Shown here piece after piece: positions 33,954-42,466 of a stretch of DNA of 50,836 nucleotides. This stretch comes from Lysinibacillus sp. (GTDB lineage Bacteria; Bacillota; Bacilli; Bacillales_A; Planococcaceae): contig JAPSKP010000016.1 of the NCBI GenBank assembly GCA_031181585.1, forward strand, positions 1-50,836. The letters are read 5' to 3'. Each line of letters opens with the position of its first letter. The stretch's first letter is position 1. A program made the position numbers and the translations under genes. The notes beneath the pieces were generated by a model, which was given only the letters and a program-made list of their open reading frames with translations, did no database searches and was not told the origin of the DNA.

Positions 33954-35072
33954 GTGGATAAAGAGTCAATGAAACAAGAAATGATGGAAAAAATGAAAGA
34001 GCGTAAAAGTGAGGTTAAAGTCGTGCGTAAACTCGTAGCAATCATAGCCCTAGCATTTTTATTAATCTTTGCAATTGGCGGCTTTATAGCCTTCAGCTAC
34101 ATAAAATCAGCACTTGAACCTATGGATCCGGATTCCGAAGAAGAAGTAGCTATTGAGATTCCGATGGGTTCAGGTGTAACGACGATTTCCAAAATACTAG
34201 AGGAAAATGAGATTGTTAAAAATGCGCGGATTTTTAAATACTATGCAAAGTTTAAAAATGAATCATCATTCCAGGCCGGTAATTATACTATGTCAAAGGC
34301 GATGACGCTTGATGAAATTATTGAGAGTTTAAAAACAGGCAAAGTGTATCGGGAGCCTGTATTTACCCTTACAGTGCCAGAAGGCTTAACGCTCGTACAA
34401 ATTTCTGAGGTAATTGAAAAGAAAACGGACTATACAGCCGAAGAATTCATGGCAAAGGTTACAGATAAGGCATTTATCGAAACAATGATGGGAGAATTCC
34501 CGCAGTTATTGACGGAAGATATTTTAAAGGAGAATATTCGCTATGCGCTGGAAGGCTATTTATATCCAGCCACATATCCGTTCTATGTAGAGAAGCCGCC
34601 TCTTGAAGATATTATCCGTACGATGATTTCATCGATGAATACAATGGTGCTGGAATATAAAGCTGGCTTTGAAGAACGTAATATGACAGTTCACCAATTT
34701 GTTACATTTGCTTCCTTACTGGAAGAAGAGGCGACAGCTTCTACTGACCGTGAAACAATTGCCAGCGTATTCTACAATCGTTTAGACATAGATATGCCAC
34801 TGCAGACGGACCCGACTGTCCTCTATTCACTTGGTGAGCATAAGGACCGTGTATTATATGAAGATCTGGAAGTGCAGGATCCATATAATACGTATAAAAA
34901 CACTGGTTTGACACCAGGCCCTATTGCTGCACCGGGAAAAACGTCGCTTGAAGCAACAATTAGCCCAAGCGATACAGACTATCTATACTTCCTTGCAGAT
35001 AAAGATGGAAACAATCATTTTGCGAAGACATATGAAGAGCATTTAAGTAATGTATCAAAATATATAAAGTAG
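33954..35072 (+). CDS. mltG: Endolytic peptidoglycan transglycosylase MltG (YceG-like)
   Basis: The 372-residue membrane enzyme has a basic cytoplasmic N-terminus, one transmembrane helix (about 24-46, 'LVAIIALAFLLIFAIGGFIA') and a LysM-like subdomain ('EEVAIEIPMGSGVTTISKIL'). The catalytic YceG domain has 'FVTFASLLEEEATASTDRET' with the catalytic glutamate, 'VFYNRLDIDMPLQTDPTVLY', 'YNTYKNTGLTPGPIAAPG' and 'FLADKDGNNHFAKTYEEH'. It cuts nascent glycan strands and sets their length. The GTG at 33954, just after a GGGGGGG box, is chosen; an ATG at 33969 is an alternative. Confidence 0.92.
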   Translation: MDKESMKQEMMEKMKERKSEVKVVRKLVAIIALAFLLIFAIGGFIAFSYIKSALEPMDPDSEEEVAIEIPMGSGVTTISKILEENEIVKNARIFKYYAKFKNESSFQAGNYTMSKAMTLDEIIESLKTGKVYREPVFTLTVPEGLTLVQISEVIEKKTDYTAEEFMAKVTDKAFIETMMGEFPQLLTEDILKENIRYALEGYLYPATYPFYVEKPPLEDIIRTMISSMNTMVLEYKAGFEERNMTVHQFVTFASLLEEEATASTDRETIASVFYNRLDIDMPLQTDPTVLYSLGEHKDRVLYEDLEVQDPYNTYKNTGLTPGPIAAPGKTSLEATISPSDTDYLYFLADKDGNNHFAKTYEEHLSNVSKYIK

Positions 35073-35086
35073 CATTCGTGCTGAGA

Positions 35087-35128
35087 TAGAAGGAATCGAG
35101 TAAAGATTATTCGCATTCCTTCTATTTT
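35087..35128 (+). terminator. Rho-independent terminator of mltG
   Basis: The perfect 10-bp arms TAGAAGGAAT (35087-35096) and ATTCCTTCTA (35115-35124) are followed by TTTTC. Confidence 0.8.
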
Positions 35129-35351
35129 CGTGCTATTATAAATTGTGATTTTTTGTCCTTAATAGCAATACAACTCATGGACGTAAACATACCGTTTCGT
35201 CTTTTTTGTTTGTATATTACTTTGTAGGATGATTAGAACTTTCTATATCGAGTAATATCCAGGCTTTTATGTCGGTTACTAAGGAGTAGTTAATTTTACT
35301 TACTTGGAATGTCATGAATGCACTTTTTTGATTAATTAAGGGGTTTTTTAG

Positions 35352-35984
35352 ATGGAATTATCTGATGCTTATATTGAATCCTTTATTCAGCCTCGAAATG
35401 AATTACTGCTGGAAATGGAGCAGTTTGCTGCAGAGCATCATGTACCGATCATGCAGCTTTCGGGAATTGAAGCATTAAATCAACTATTACGAATCCAAAA
35501 ACCAAAAACAATTTTGGAAATCGGTACAGCTATCGGTTATTCAGCTATGCGAATGGCATTAGCGCTGCCGGATGCAAAAATTGTTACAATTGAGCGGGAC
35601 GAGGACCGTGTTGCCTATGCACGTGGATTTATTGCGCGTTCTGAAGTGGCTGATCGCATTACAATCGTGAAAGGCGATGCGTTAGAGGTAGAGGTAGGCC
35701 AATTTCAGCCTTCCTACGATGCTGTCTTTATTGATGCGGCAAAAGGCCAATATCAAAAGTTTTTTGAAAAATATTCACCGCTCGTACCATCAGGCGGCAT
35801 ATTGTACATTGATAATATGTACATGCATGGCTTATCAGATTTAGAAATTAAAGAAGTGCCAAGACGAAAAAGAACGATGATTCGAAACTTAAAGACGTTT
35901 ACGGATTGGGTTATGCAGCATCCGGATTATACGTGTGCTTTTTTCCCGGTCGGAGACGGCTTGTTAATTTGTTTGAAGAGGTGA
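35352..35984 (+). CDS. trmR: tRNA 5-hydroxyuridine methyltransferase TrmR (YrrM)
   Basis: The 210-residue class I SAM-dependent O-methyltransferase has motif I 'ILEIGTAIGYSAMRMALALP', the acidic residue in 'KIVTIERDEDRVAYARGF', 'YDAVFIDAAKGQYQKFFEKY' and 'GGILYIDNMYMHG'. In B. subtilis YrrM/TrmR methylates 5-hydroxyuridine at tRNA position 34 to 5-methoxyuridine. Directly downstream are the two hydroxylation proteins, starting 5 nt after its stop, which supports that role over a generic COMT-type function. Confidence 0.92.
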   Translation: MELSDAYIESFIQPRNELLLEMEQFAAEHHVPIMQLSGIEALNQLLRIQKPKTILEIGTAIGYSAMRMALALPDAKIVTIERDEDRVAYARGFIARSEVADRITIVKGDALEVEVGQFQPSYDAVFIDAAKGQYQKFFEKYSPLVPSGGILYIDNMYMHGLSDLEIKEVPRRKRTMIRNLKTFTDWVMQHPDYTCAFFPVGDGLLICLKR

Positions 35985-35989
35985 CAAGG

Positions 35990-36922
35990 GTGAAGAAACC
36001 AGAATTATTAGTAACGCCGCAAACAGTTGCACATGTTCAAGATTTACTTGAGGCCGGTGCAGATGCGTTTGTAATTGGAGAACAGAAATTTGGTCTGCGT
36101 TTGGCAGGAGAGTTCAATGTTGCACAAGTAGAAGAAGCAACAACAATAATCCATGCTGCAGGGAAAAAAGTATATGTAGCGGTGAATGCATTATTCCACA
36201 ATGACCGATTAGAAGCTTTAGATGAATACTTAAAGGAAATGCAGCGAATCGGGGTTGATGCTTTACTTTTCGGCGATCCTGCGGTTGTAATGGCCGTACG
36301 CGAGTTAGGTATTACAATTCCACTGCACTGGAATCCTGAAACAATTGCTACAAACTGGTTCCAAGTGAACTACTGGGGAGAACGCGGCAGTAAGCGTGCT
36401 GTTTTAGCACGTGAGCTGTCTTTGGATGAAGTGCTGGAAATTAAAGAAAACGCAAAAACAGAAATCGAAGTTCAAGTACATGGCATGACTTGTATGTTCC
36501 AATCAAAACGTTCACTACTAGGCAACTACTTCCTGTACCGCGATCAAGTGATGGAAGTGGAAAACCGTAAGGAAAACAAAAGCATGTTCCTTCATGATAA
36601 AGAACGTAAAAATAAATACCCGATTTACGAGGATGTAAACGGCACACATATCTTTTCGCCAAACGATATGTGTATTATTGACGAATTAGGTGAACTGTTC
36701 GAGGCAGGTATCGACTCATTAAAATTTGATGGTATTCTTCATTCATATGAATACATTGTCAAAGTAACCGGCCTATACCGCCAGGCAATCGATGCATACT
36801 TCGAGCAAGGTGAAGAAGCGTACGAAGATATCAAAGATGATTTACTCGCACAAATTGAAGAAATTCAACCAGCATTGCGTCCACTCGATACTGGCTTCAT
36901 CTTCAAGGAAACAGTTTACTAG
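35990..36922 (+). CDS. trhP1: U32-family protein TrhP1 (YrrN), tRNA U34 hydroxylation
   Basis: The 310-residue protein is a short U32 peptidase-family member: 'PELLVTPQTVAHVQDLLEAG', 'DAFVIGEQKFGLRL', 'AAGKKVYVAVNALFHND', 'GVDALLFGDPAVVMAVRELG', 'VQVHGMTCMFQSKRSLLGNY', 'AGIDSLKFDGILHS'. It lacks the dense cysteine cluster of its partner. In B. subtilis YrrN and YrrO together make 5-hydroxyuridine in tRNA, using prephenate-derived chemistry. The GTG at 35990 has GAGGTGA just upstream; the frame open to 35906 overlaps trmR. Confidence 0.88.
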   Translation: MKKPELLVTPQTVAHVQDLLEAGADAFVIGEQKFGLRLAGEFNVAQVEEATTIIHAAGKKVYVAVNALFHNDRLEALDEYLKEMQRIGVDALLFGDPAVVMAVRELGITIPLHWNPETIATNWFQVNYWGERGSKRAVLARELSLDEVLEIKENAKTEIEVQVHGMTCMFQSKRSLLGNYFLYRDQVMEVENRKENKSMFLHDKERKNKYPIYEDVNGTHIFSPNDMCIIDELGELFEAGIDSLKFDGILHSYEYIVKVTGLYRQAIDAYFEQGEEAYEDIKDDLLAQIEEIQPALRPLDTGFIFKETVY

Positions 36923-36937
36923 AAAGGAGCGGTTTAC

Positions 36938-38218
36938 ATGCTGCAGTTAATTCAAAACGAAAAAATTCGTGAAACAAAAGAAGGCAAACGTGTCATTGTG
37001 AAAAAGCCTGAGCTGCTTGCACCGGCCGGCAGCCTGGAAAAACTTAAGATAGCTGTTCATTACGGAGCGGATGCGGTATTTATCGGAGGTCAAGAATTCG
37101 GTCTACGCTCAAACGCAGATAACTTTACGATTGAAGAAATGCGTGAAGGGGTAGAGTTTGCTAAGAAATACGGCGCTGTTGTGTACGTAACGACAAATAT
37201 CTTTGCCCACAATGAAAATATGGACGGGCTTGAAGAATATCTACAGGCAATTGAAGGAGCTGGCGTAACAGGGATCATCGTAGCAGACCCGCTAATTATC
37301 GAAACGTGCCGCCGTGTTGCACCGAAACTTGAAATCCACCTTTCAACCCAGCAGTCTCTATCAAACTGGAAAGCCGTGAAATATTGGAAAAATGAAGGTC
37401 TTCACCGTGTTGTATTGGCACGTGAAGTGGGCGCAGAGGAAATGCGCAAAATGAAAGAGGAAGTGGATATTGAAATCGAAGCATTTGTTCACGGAGCGAT
37501 GTGTATTGCTTATTCCGGACGTTGCGTTCTTTCAAATCATATGACAGCACGTGACTCAAACCGTGGAGGCTGCTGTCAATCTTGTCGTTGGGATTACGAT
37601 CTATATGAAGATAAAGACGGTGAAGAAGTGCCGTTATTTGAAGAGGGCGATGCGCCATTCGCCATGAGTCCAAAAGATTTGAAATTGATCGAATCGATTC
37701 CTCATATGATCGAGCTTGGCATCGATTCTTTAAAAGTCGAAGGCCGTATGAAGTCAATTCACTATGTAGCAACAGTTATTTCTGTATATCGTAAAGTAAT
37801 TGACGCATACTGTGCAGATCCGGAGAACTTCCAGATTAAAAAAGAGTGGCTGGAAGAACTGTCCCGCTGTGCAATTCGTGCAACTGCCTCCTCTTTCTTC
37901 GAGTCTGAACCAACTTACAAGCAGCAAATGTTCGGCTTCCATGCTTCTAAACCAAAATGGGATTTTGCCGGCCTTGTGCTTGATTATGATGCAGAGACGC
38001 AAATGGTAACAATGGAGCAGCGTAATTACTTCAAGCCAGGTGATACAGTTGAATTCTTTGGACCTGATATTGAAACATTCCAGATGACAGTGGAGCAAAT
38101 CTGGGATAAAGATGGCAACGAATTAGACGTTGCTCGCCATCCGCTGCAAATTATCAAATTTAAAGTAGATCGACCGCTTCATGTATACAACATGATGCGA
38201 AAGGAGAACAAGAAGTAA
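36938..38218 (+). CDS. trhP2: U32-family protein TrhP2 (YrrO), tRNA U34 hydroxylation
   Basis: This 426-residue full-length U32 protein has '[20 protein letters not shown]', '[19 protein letters not shown]', '[19 protein letters not shown]' and '[18 protein letters not shown]'. The cysteines of the last two segments can hold an Fe-S cluster, as known for TrhP/RlhA-type enzymes. '[13 protein letters not shown]' and a C-terminal beta-barrel ('[20 protein letters not shown]') complete the family. AAAGGAG precedes the ATG. Its stop shares one base with the udk start (TAATG). Confidence 0.92.
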   Translation: MLQLIQNEKIRETKEGKRVIVKKPELLAPAGSLEKLKIAVHYGADAVFIGGQEFGLRSNADNFTIEEMREGVEFAKKYGAVVYVTTNIFAHNENMDGLEEYLQAIEGAGVTGIIVADPLIIETCRRVAPKLEIHLSTQQSLSNWKAVKYWKNEGLHRVVLAREVGAEEMRKMKEEVDIEIEAFVHGAMCIAYSGRCVLSNHMTARDSNRGGCCQSCRWDYDLYEDKDGEEVPLFEEGDAPFAMSPKDLKLIESIPHMIELGIDSLKVEGRMKSIHYVATVISVYRKVIDAYCADPENFQIKKEWLEELSRCAIRATASSFFESEPTYKQQMFGFHASKPKWDFAGLVLDYDAETQMVTMEQRNYFKPGDTVEFFGPDIETFQMTVEQIWDKDGNELDVARHPLQIIKFKVDRPLHVYNMMRKENKK

Positions 38219-38853
38219 TGAATAAGCGTCCAGTAGTCATCGGAATCGCCGGTGGATCATGTTCAGGTAAAACAAGCGTGACGCGCGCCATCTATGAAGT
38301 TTTCCGCGAACATTCTGTGGTTGTTATCGAGCAGGATTATTACTATAAAGATCAAAGTCATATGACGTTTGAAGAACGGTTGGAAACAAACTATGATCAT
38401 CCGCTAGCGTTCGATACAGACCTATTGATCGATCATGTTAACAAGCTTTTGAACCGTCAGGCAATTGACAAGCCGGTATATGATTATGTACATCATACGC
38501 GTGCTGATGAAGTAATTCATGTCGATCCGAAAGATGTCATCATCCTAGAAGGTATTCTTGTATTAGAAGACGAGCGCCTGCGAGAACTGATGGATATTAA
38601 ACTATTTGTAGATACTGACCCGGATTTACGCATTATCCGACGAATCCAGCGCGATATTAAGGAACGTGGACGTACAGCTGATTCAGTTATTGAGCAGTAT
38701 TTGACTGCAGTCCGCCCAATGCATAATATGTTTATCGAGCCTACAAAGCGCTATGCAGATGTCATTATCCCAGAGGGCGGGGATAATGGGGTTGCAATTG
38801 ATTTGATGGTTACAAAAATTAAAACAATTCTTGAAACTGACTCGATTGTATAA
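38218..38853 (+). CDS. udk: Uridine/cytidine kinase
   Basis: The 211-residue P-loop kinase phosphorylates uridine and cytidine to UMP and CMP in pyrimidine salvage. Walker [13 protein letters not shown] is at residues 9-20; '[12 protein letters not shown]' holds the base-binding aspartate; '[13 protein letters not shown]', '[20 protein letters not shown]' and '[13 protein letters not shown]' are the usual family blocks. It is translationally coupled to trhP2 through TAATG, as in B. subtilis. Confidence 0.95.
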   Translation: MNKRPVVIGIAGGSCSGKTSVTRAIYEVFREHSVVVIEQDYYYKDQSHMTFEERLETNYDHPLAFDTDLLIDHVNKLLNRQAIDKPVYDYVHHTRADEVIHVDPKDVIILEGILVLEDERLRELMDIKLFVDTDPDLRIIRRIQRDIKERGRTADSVIEQYLTAVRPMHNMFIEPTKRYADVIIPEGGDNGVAIDLMVTKIKTILETDSIV

Positions 38854-38937
38854 TATGATGTATTGGTATTGACAATATTTACATTCAATATATTTGAATA
38901 AAACAAAATAATAATTCATTAACATACTCATGAAATT

Positions 38938-39006
38938 CGACTATAGGCATTGATGACGACGCATGTCTTTTTGGACGTGCGTCGTCATATACATAGCTAA
39001 TAGTCG
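38938..39006. repeat. Large nested inverted repeat after udk
   Basis: Inner arms ATGACGACGCA (38953-38963) and TGCGTCGTCAT (38978-38988) are perfect, extended inside by GTC/GGAC. Outer arms CGACTAT (38938-38944) and ATAGTCG (39000-39006) are also perfect. Only GGTTTTA follows on the plus strand, so it is a weak terminator at best. Confidence 0.65.
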
Positions 39007-39106
39007 GGTTTTATGCTATGTATAACTATTTCTTTAAGAAAACGATTGCATTTTAAACACTAAGGTGTATAGTAATGTTTTCAAGGAAGATGAAGGAGTG
39101 AGCATT

Positions 39107-39601
39107 TTGTCAAATGAAAAACAATATCCAATGACATTGGACGGAAAAGCGAAGTTAGAGGAAGAATTAGAATACCTAAAAACGGTAAAACGTAAAGAAG
39201 TTGTAGAGCGTATTAAAACTGCCCGCTCTTTTGGTGACCTTTCTGAGAACTCTGAATATGATTCAGCAAAAGAAGAGCAGGGGTTTGTAGAAGGCCGTAT
39301 TTCTACGATTGAATCCATGCTTCGTAATGCCCTAATTATTTCGGACGAGCAGGATGACAATACGGAACTTTTAGTATCGCTTGGCCGTACGGTAACATTT
39401 GATGTTTTGGAAGATGGGGAGCCTGAAGGTGAGCCAGAATCCTATAAAATCGTCGGTTCTGCAGAAGCTGATCCATCAGAAGGCCGTATTTCAAACGATT
39501 CACCAATGGCTAGAGCATTAATGGGTCATAAGGTGAATGATAAAGTAAAAATTACGACACCTGGTGGAGAAATGGAAGTCGTGATTGTAGAGATTAAATA
39601 A
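39107..39601 (+). CDS. greA: Transcription elongation factor GreA
   Basis: The 164-residue protein has the N-terminal coiled-coil hairpin ('[20 protein letters not shown]') with the tip '[20 protein letters not shown]', whose acidic residues enter the RNA polymerase secondary channel. The C-terminal FKBP-like domain includes '[20 protein letters not shown]' and '[12 protein letters not shown]'. It rescues backtracked polymerase by stimulating transcript cleavage. The TTG at 39107 is the likely start, with AAGGAG 8 nt upstream; a GTG at 39098 overlaps that box. Confidence 0.94.
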   Translation: MSNEKQYPMTLDGKAKLEEELEYLKTVKRKEVVERIKTARSFGDLSENSEYDSAKEEQGFVEGRISTIESMLRNALIISDEQDDNTELLVSLGRTVTFDVLEDGEPEGEPESYKIVGSAEADPSEGRISNDSPMARALMGHKVNDKVKITTPGGEMEVVIVEIK

Positions 39602-39607
39602 TATAAT

Positions 39608-39646
39608 AAGTTGTTCCCATTCGTTTACGGGAACAACTTTTTTATT
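39608..39646 (+). terminator. Rho-independent terminator of greA
   Basis: The perfect 11-bp arms AAGTTGTTCCC (39608-39618) and GGGAACAACTT (39629-39639) are followed by TTTTATTT. Confidence 0.92.
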
Positions 39647-39787
39647 TGGCAGTCCTATAGTAAGGAAGGTTTCCTAAAATGAGAAGTGCAATTTTAAAAG
39701 TGCCATTTGAGTAAGAGAATAGGTATGCTTCTAGTAGGCATGTCTTATCCAATCTTGGTAAAATGGCTTCAGGAAGGGGGATTATAT

Positions 39788-40450
39788 ATGAGCAAAGAAG
39801 AGAAAGAGCACTTGGACCACCCGCAGCCTGCTACACGTACAAAAAGACGTAAAGACTATAAAATGGATCGCACCTTGAATTACTTAATCGGGATTGTATC
39901 AGTATTAATCGTAATTAGCTTGATCGTGATTTTTACTGGAAATGAAGACGAGAAGATAGCAGAAGAGTCTGCTGAGGAAACACCAGTCGATAAAAAGCCA
40001 GTAGAAGAGGAAGAAAACGAGGAGGGGATAGAAGAGGATTCTGAAGAGACAGATCTTCAGCCATCCACTCAAGAGGAAGAGCCTACAGAAGCTGATAGCG
40101 GCGCTCCGACTGTTTCTTCTTCGAATCAGCCTACAGTAGATGAAGTGTGGACAAATGACGCGTGGGAGCCTTATCCAACAGCACAAACAGGTGAGCACAC
40201 GTCGACGTTTACAGAAGGGCATGTTGATTATGAGGAGAAGCTGAATGCGATTTATTCTGTCATTCCGCTTGAACAACAGGAAAGTATCCTCTGGTCTATA
40301 AAAAATAACGGCAATGCTAAATCAGCCATTGCAGTCATTTCTTCGAATGACAAAGTACAAAAATTCAGAGTAGCAATCGAATGGATAGATGGTCAAGGAT
40401 GGATGCCTCAGCAGGTAGAAGTGCTGAATACGCTTGAAGGCACATATTAG
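39788..40450 (+). CDS. yrrS: YrrS-like membrane protein with DUF1510 domain
   Basis: The 220-residue protein has a basic N-terminal cytoplasmic tail ('TRTKRRKDYKMDRTLNY'), one membrane helix (about 35-53, 'LIGIVSVLIVISLIVIF'), a long acidic Glu/Thr/Ser-rich linker (about 57-115), and a C-terminal DUF1510 domain ('HVDYEEKLNAIYSVIPLEQQ', 'WIDGQGWMPQQVEVL'). Function is unknown; position after greA matches yrrS. The ATG at 39788 has a purine-rich GGAAGGGGGA box; the frame open to 39707 lacks one. Confidence 0.85.
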   Translation: MSKEEKEHLDHPQPATRTKRRKDYKMDRTLNYLIGIVSVLIVISLIVIFTGNEDEKIAEESAEETPVDKKPVEEEENEEGIEEDSEETDLQPSTQEEEPTEADSGAPTVSSSNQPTVDEVWTNDAWEPYPTAQTGEHTSTFTEGHVDYEEKLNAIYSVIPLEQQESILWSIKNNGNAKSAIAVISSNDKVQKFRVAIEWIDGQGWMPQQVEVLNTLEGTY

Positions 40451-40451
40451 C

Positions 40452-40481
40452 TTGACATATATCTACTTGATTGATTATTTT
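40452..40481 (+). promoter_or_regulatory. Possible promoter and small hairpin upstream of mtnN
   Basis: TTGACA (40452-40457) and TATTTT (40476-40481), 18 bp apart, make a plausible sigma-A promoter. TCTACTT and AAGTAGA (about 40462-40488) form a 7-bp inverted repeat across it. Confidence 0.4.
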
Positions 40482-40513
40482 AAGTAGAGTGTCTTGAAAT
40501 GGAGGAACTAATA

Positions 40514-41206
40514 ATGAAAATTGCCGTAATCGGAGCAATGGAGCAGGAAGTAGAACAGCTTCGTGCTACATTGGAAAACACAAAAACTGAAACAATTGCA
40601 AACAGTGAGTACACAACTGGAACGTATAAAGGAAAGGAAGTCATTCTGCTAAAGTCAGGAATCGGTAAAGTAAACGCAGCCATGACAACAACAGTATTAT
40701 TACATACGTTCAAACCAGATGTCGTCATTAATACAGGATCGGCAGGCGGATATGACCCAGCGCTTGAGGTTGGGGCAGTTGTTATTTCTGATGAAGTACG
40801 CCATCATGATGTTGACGTAACAATCTTTGGATATGAAATGGGACAAGTGCCGCAAATGCCTGCAGCGTTCAAAGCTGATATGAAATTAATGGAGGTAGCC
40901 CGTGAAGCAGTAACGGAGATAGGAAAGCACCAATATGGTATTGGATTAATCTGCTCGGGAGATGCATTCATGAACGATCCGGAACGTGTAGAGAAGGTAA
41001 GAGAATATTTCCCGCAAATGAAGGCCGTGGAAATGGAAGCGGCAGCTGTTGCGCAGGTTTGCCATCAGTTTGATACGCCATTTGTGGTAATCCGAGCGCT
41101 ATCTGATATTGCAGGCAAAGAATCAAATATCAGCTTTGATGAATTCCTGCCAGTCGCTGCGAAACACTCAACAGCTATTGTTTTAAAAGCGATTGAGAAA
41201 CTATAA
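40514..41206 (+). CDS. mtnN: 5'-methylthioadenosine/S-adenosylhomocysteine nucleosidase
   Basis: The 230-residue nucleoside hydrolase splits MTA and SAH to adenine and the thioribose sugar, feeding methionine salvage and SAM recycling. Visible blocks are '[20 protein letters not shown]' with the catalytic glutamate region, '[20 protein letters not shown]', '[19 protein letters not shown]', '[14 protein letters not shown]', '[14 protein letters not shown]' and '[10 protein letters not shown]' with the catalytic aspartate. GGAGG precedes the ATG at 40514. Its B. subtilis partners yrrT, mccA and mccB are not beside it here. Confidence 0.95.
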   Translation: MKIAVIGAMEQEVEQLRATLENTKTETIANSEYTTGTYKGKEVILLKSGIGKVNAAMTTTVLLHTFKPDVVINTGSAGGYDPALEVGAVVISDEVRHHDVDVTIFGYEMGQVPQMPAAFKADMKLMEVAREAVTEIGKHQYGIGLICSGDAFMNDPERVEKVREYFPQMKAVEMEAAAVAQVCHQFDTPFVVIRALSDIAGKESNISFDEFLPVAAKHSTAIVLKAIEKL

Positions 41207-41340
41207 TTTCTGCTGGATCAGTATATCTTTATTCTACTGAAATTTTGCTATATGAGACGCTTCGAAGTGTTAAAAAAATCACAGTCATTTTTTTCTTCCC
41301 ATGGTACGATGAAAGAAAGTCAACCTGAGGAGGTAAAGGT

Positions 41341-41427
41341 ATGGTATTTTTCATGACACTTGCAATGGGAATCACGGCGGTTTTAATGCTGTTCATAACA
41401 GCCGATGTAGCAGACTATAAGCAATAA
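41341..41427 (+). CDS. 28-residue single-helix membrane peptide
   Basis: A strong GAGGAGGT box lies 7-8 nt before an ATG that opens a 28-codon frame. The product starts 'MVFFMTLAMGITAVLMLFIT', a clear hydrophobic helix, and ends 'ADVADYKQ', a short charged tail. A -10-like TACGAT with an upstream TGG lies about 30 bp before it, and a perfect 13-bp terminator follows 20 bp after the stop. The full transcription-unit layout supports a real small gene. I do not recognise the family; small membrane subunits or regulators have this shape. Confidence 0.6.
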   Translation: MVFFMTLAMGITAVLMLFITADVADYKQ

Positions 41428-41446
41428 AAAATGCGAATTTCAGAGT

Positions 41447-41477
41447 AAAGACAAAGTCAGTTTTTGACTTTGTCTTT
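41447..41477 (+). terminator. Terminator of the 28-residue ORF
   Basis: The perfect 13-bp arms AAAGACAAAGTCA (41447-41459) and TGACTTTGTCTTT (41465-41477) enclose a 5-nt loop; the T-run is partly within the stem. Confidence 0.75.
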
Positions 41478-41541
41478 ACATTTCTTCAGATAATTTTTTA
41501 GTAAAGTTGTACTCTGTCTTGAAAATGTTTGCCAACAGGCT

Positions 41542-41585
41542 AAAATGCGCATGCAAACTATTCATTTCTCATGCGCATTTTTCAT
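41542..41585 (+). terminator. Second terminator-like hairpin
   Basis: The perfect 12-bp arms AAAATGCGCATG (41542-41553) and CATGCGCATTTT (41570-41581) are followed by TTCATT. The 64 bp between the two stems hold no clear gene. Confidence 0.7.
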
Positions 41586-41685
41586 TGCTAATACATAATA
41601 AGTTAAAGGTGTTACAGAAATGGGATTACCAATTCAAACGAGCTCAATGGATTTTGTACGTCAATTTTATCTAAAAAGAAAAGCA

Positions 41686-42378
41686 TTACGTTTGATGCTT
41701 AAATTGCTGGTACAACTTTACAAGTGCTCTTTTTTCAATGCGGGAAACATAGCTTCTTGATATATCCAATTGTTTGGCAATTTCCTTTTGTGTTAATGGT
41801 TTTACACTATTTAATCCATAGCGTAAGGTGATAATTTCCAACTCTCGTGCATCAAGAACTTTTAAATACTGATACAGCTGCTGGTGGCGCTCCCTTTCCT
41901 CAATTTGGTCAATTGTGGGTTTCTCTTCAAATTGAAGTAAATCCCGTATCTGCAAAGCCTGCCCGTCTTTATCCACACCGATCGGCTCAAATAGTGACAC
42001 ATCTTTTTGGACCTTTTTTTGGGCCCTCAGATGCATCAATATTTCATTTTCAATACAGCGCGCAGCATACGTGGCGAGCCGCGTTTTTTTATTCGGGGTA
42101 AAACTTGCCACAGCCTTCATTAAACCGATTGTTCCGATGGAAATATAATCATCGAGCTGCTCGTGTGGCGGATGAAATTTTTTCACGACATGTGCAACAA
42201 GCCGCATATTACGTTCGATTAAATCGAGCCTCGCCTGCTCGTCACCGGCTAAAAAACGATCAAGTACTTGCTTTTCTTCTTCACGCGTGAATGGTTTGGA
42301 AAAAGCCTGCCCCTTTAAGTACCCAACTAACGAAGGGAAGTCTAGCCATAGCTGAAGAAGTGATACCATGATGCCCAC
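41686..42378 (-). CDS. sigK: Sporulation sigma factor SigK (pro-sigma-K)
   Basis: This late mother-cell sigma factor directs spore coat and cortex genes. The 230-residue protein begins with a hydrophobic pro-region (about 1-22, 'MVSLLQLWLDFPSLVGYLKG') which the SpoIVFB protease removes. Region 2 includes 'ERNMRLVAHVVKKF', 'DDYISIGTIGLMKAV' and 'RLATYAARCIENEILMHLRA'. Region 4 has 'LTQKEIAKQLDISRSYVSRI'. The gene is continuous, so no skin-type element splits it. The GTG at 42378 has AAGGA about 7 nt upstream; the ATG at 42369 is possible. A small stem overlapping its stop may terminate it. Confidence 0.93.
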   Translation of the reverse strand: MGIMVSLLQLWLDFPSLVGYLKGQAFSKPFTREEEKQVLDRFLAGDEQARLDLIERNMRLVAHVVKKFHPPHEQLDDYISIGTIGLMKAVASFTPNKKTRLATYAARCIENEILMHLRAQKKVQKDVSLFEPIGVDKDGQALQIRDLLQFEEKPTIDQIEERERHQQLYQYLKVLDARELEIITLRYGLNSVKPLTQKEIAKQLDISRSYVSRIEKRALVKLYQQFKHQT

Positions 42379-42430
42379 GAAGCCATCCTTTCCTTTTTCG
42401 CAGTATATGTCGAAAAAGCGCAGAAAATGA

Positions 42431-42464
42431 AAAAGGCTACGCATAAATCCTTGCGCAACCTTTT
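42431..42464 (-). terminator. Rho-independent terminator of pssA
   Basis: On the minus strand AAAAGG and GCGCA pair with TGCGT and CCTTTT (plus 42431-42443 and 42452-42464), followed by TTCATTTTC. Confidence 0.75.
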
Positions 42465-42466
42465 AG

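Noticed and set aside
37296-37772. 158-codon minus-strand frame inside trhP2
   Set aside because: It lies wholly within a clear U32-family gene and shows no motif of its own.
39038-39052. Cre-like sequence upstream of greA
   Set aside because: AGAAAACGATTGCA differs from the CcpA consensus at two positions, including the first base, and greA is not an expected target.
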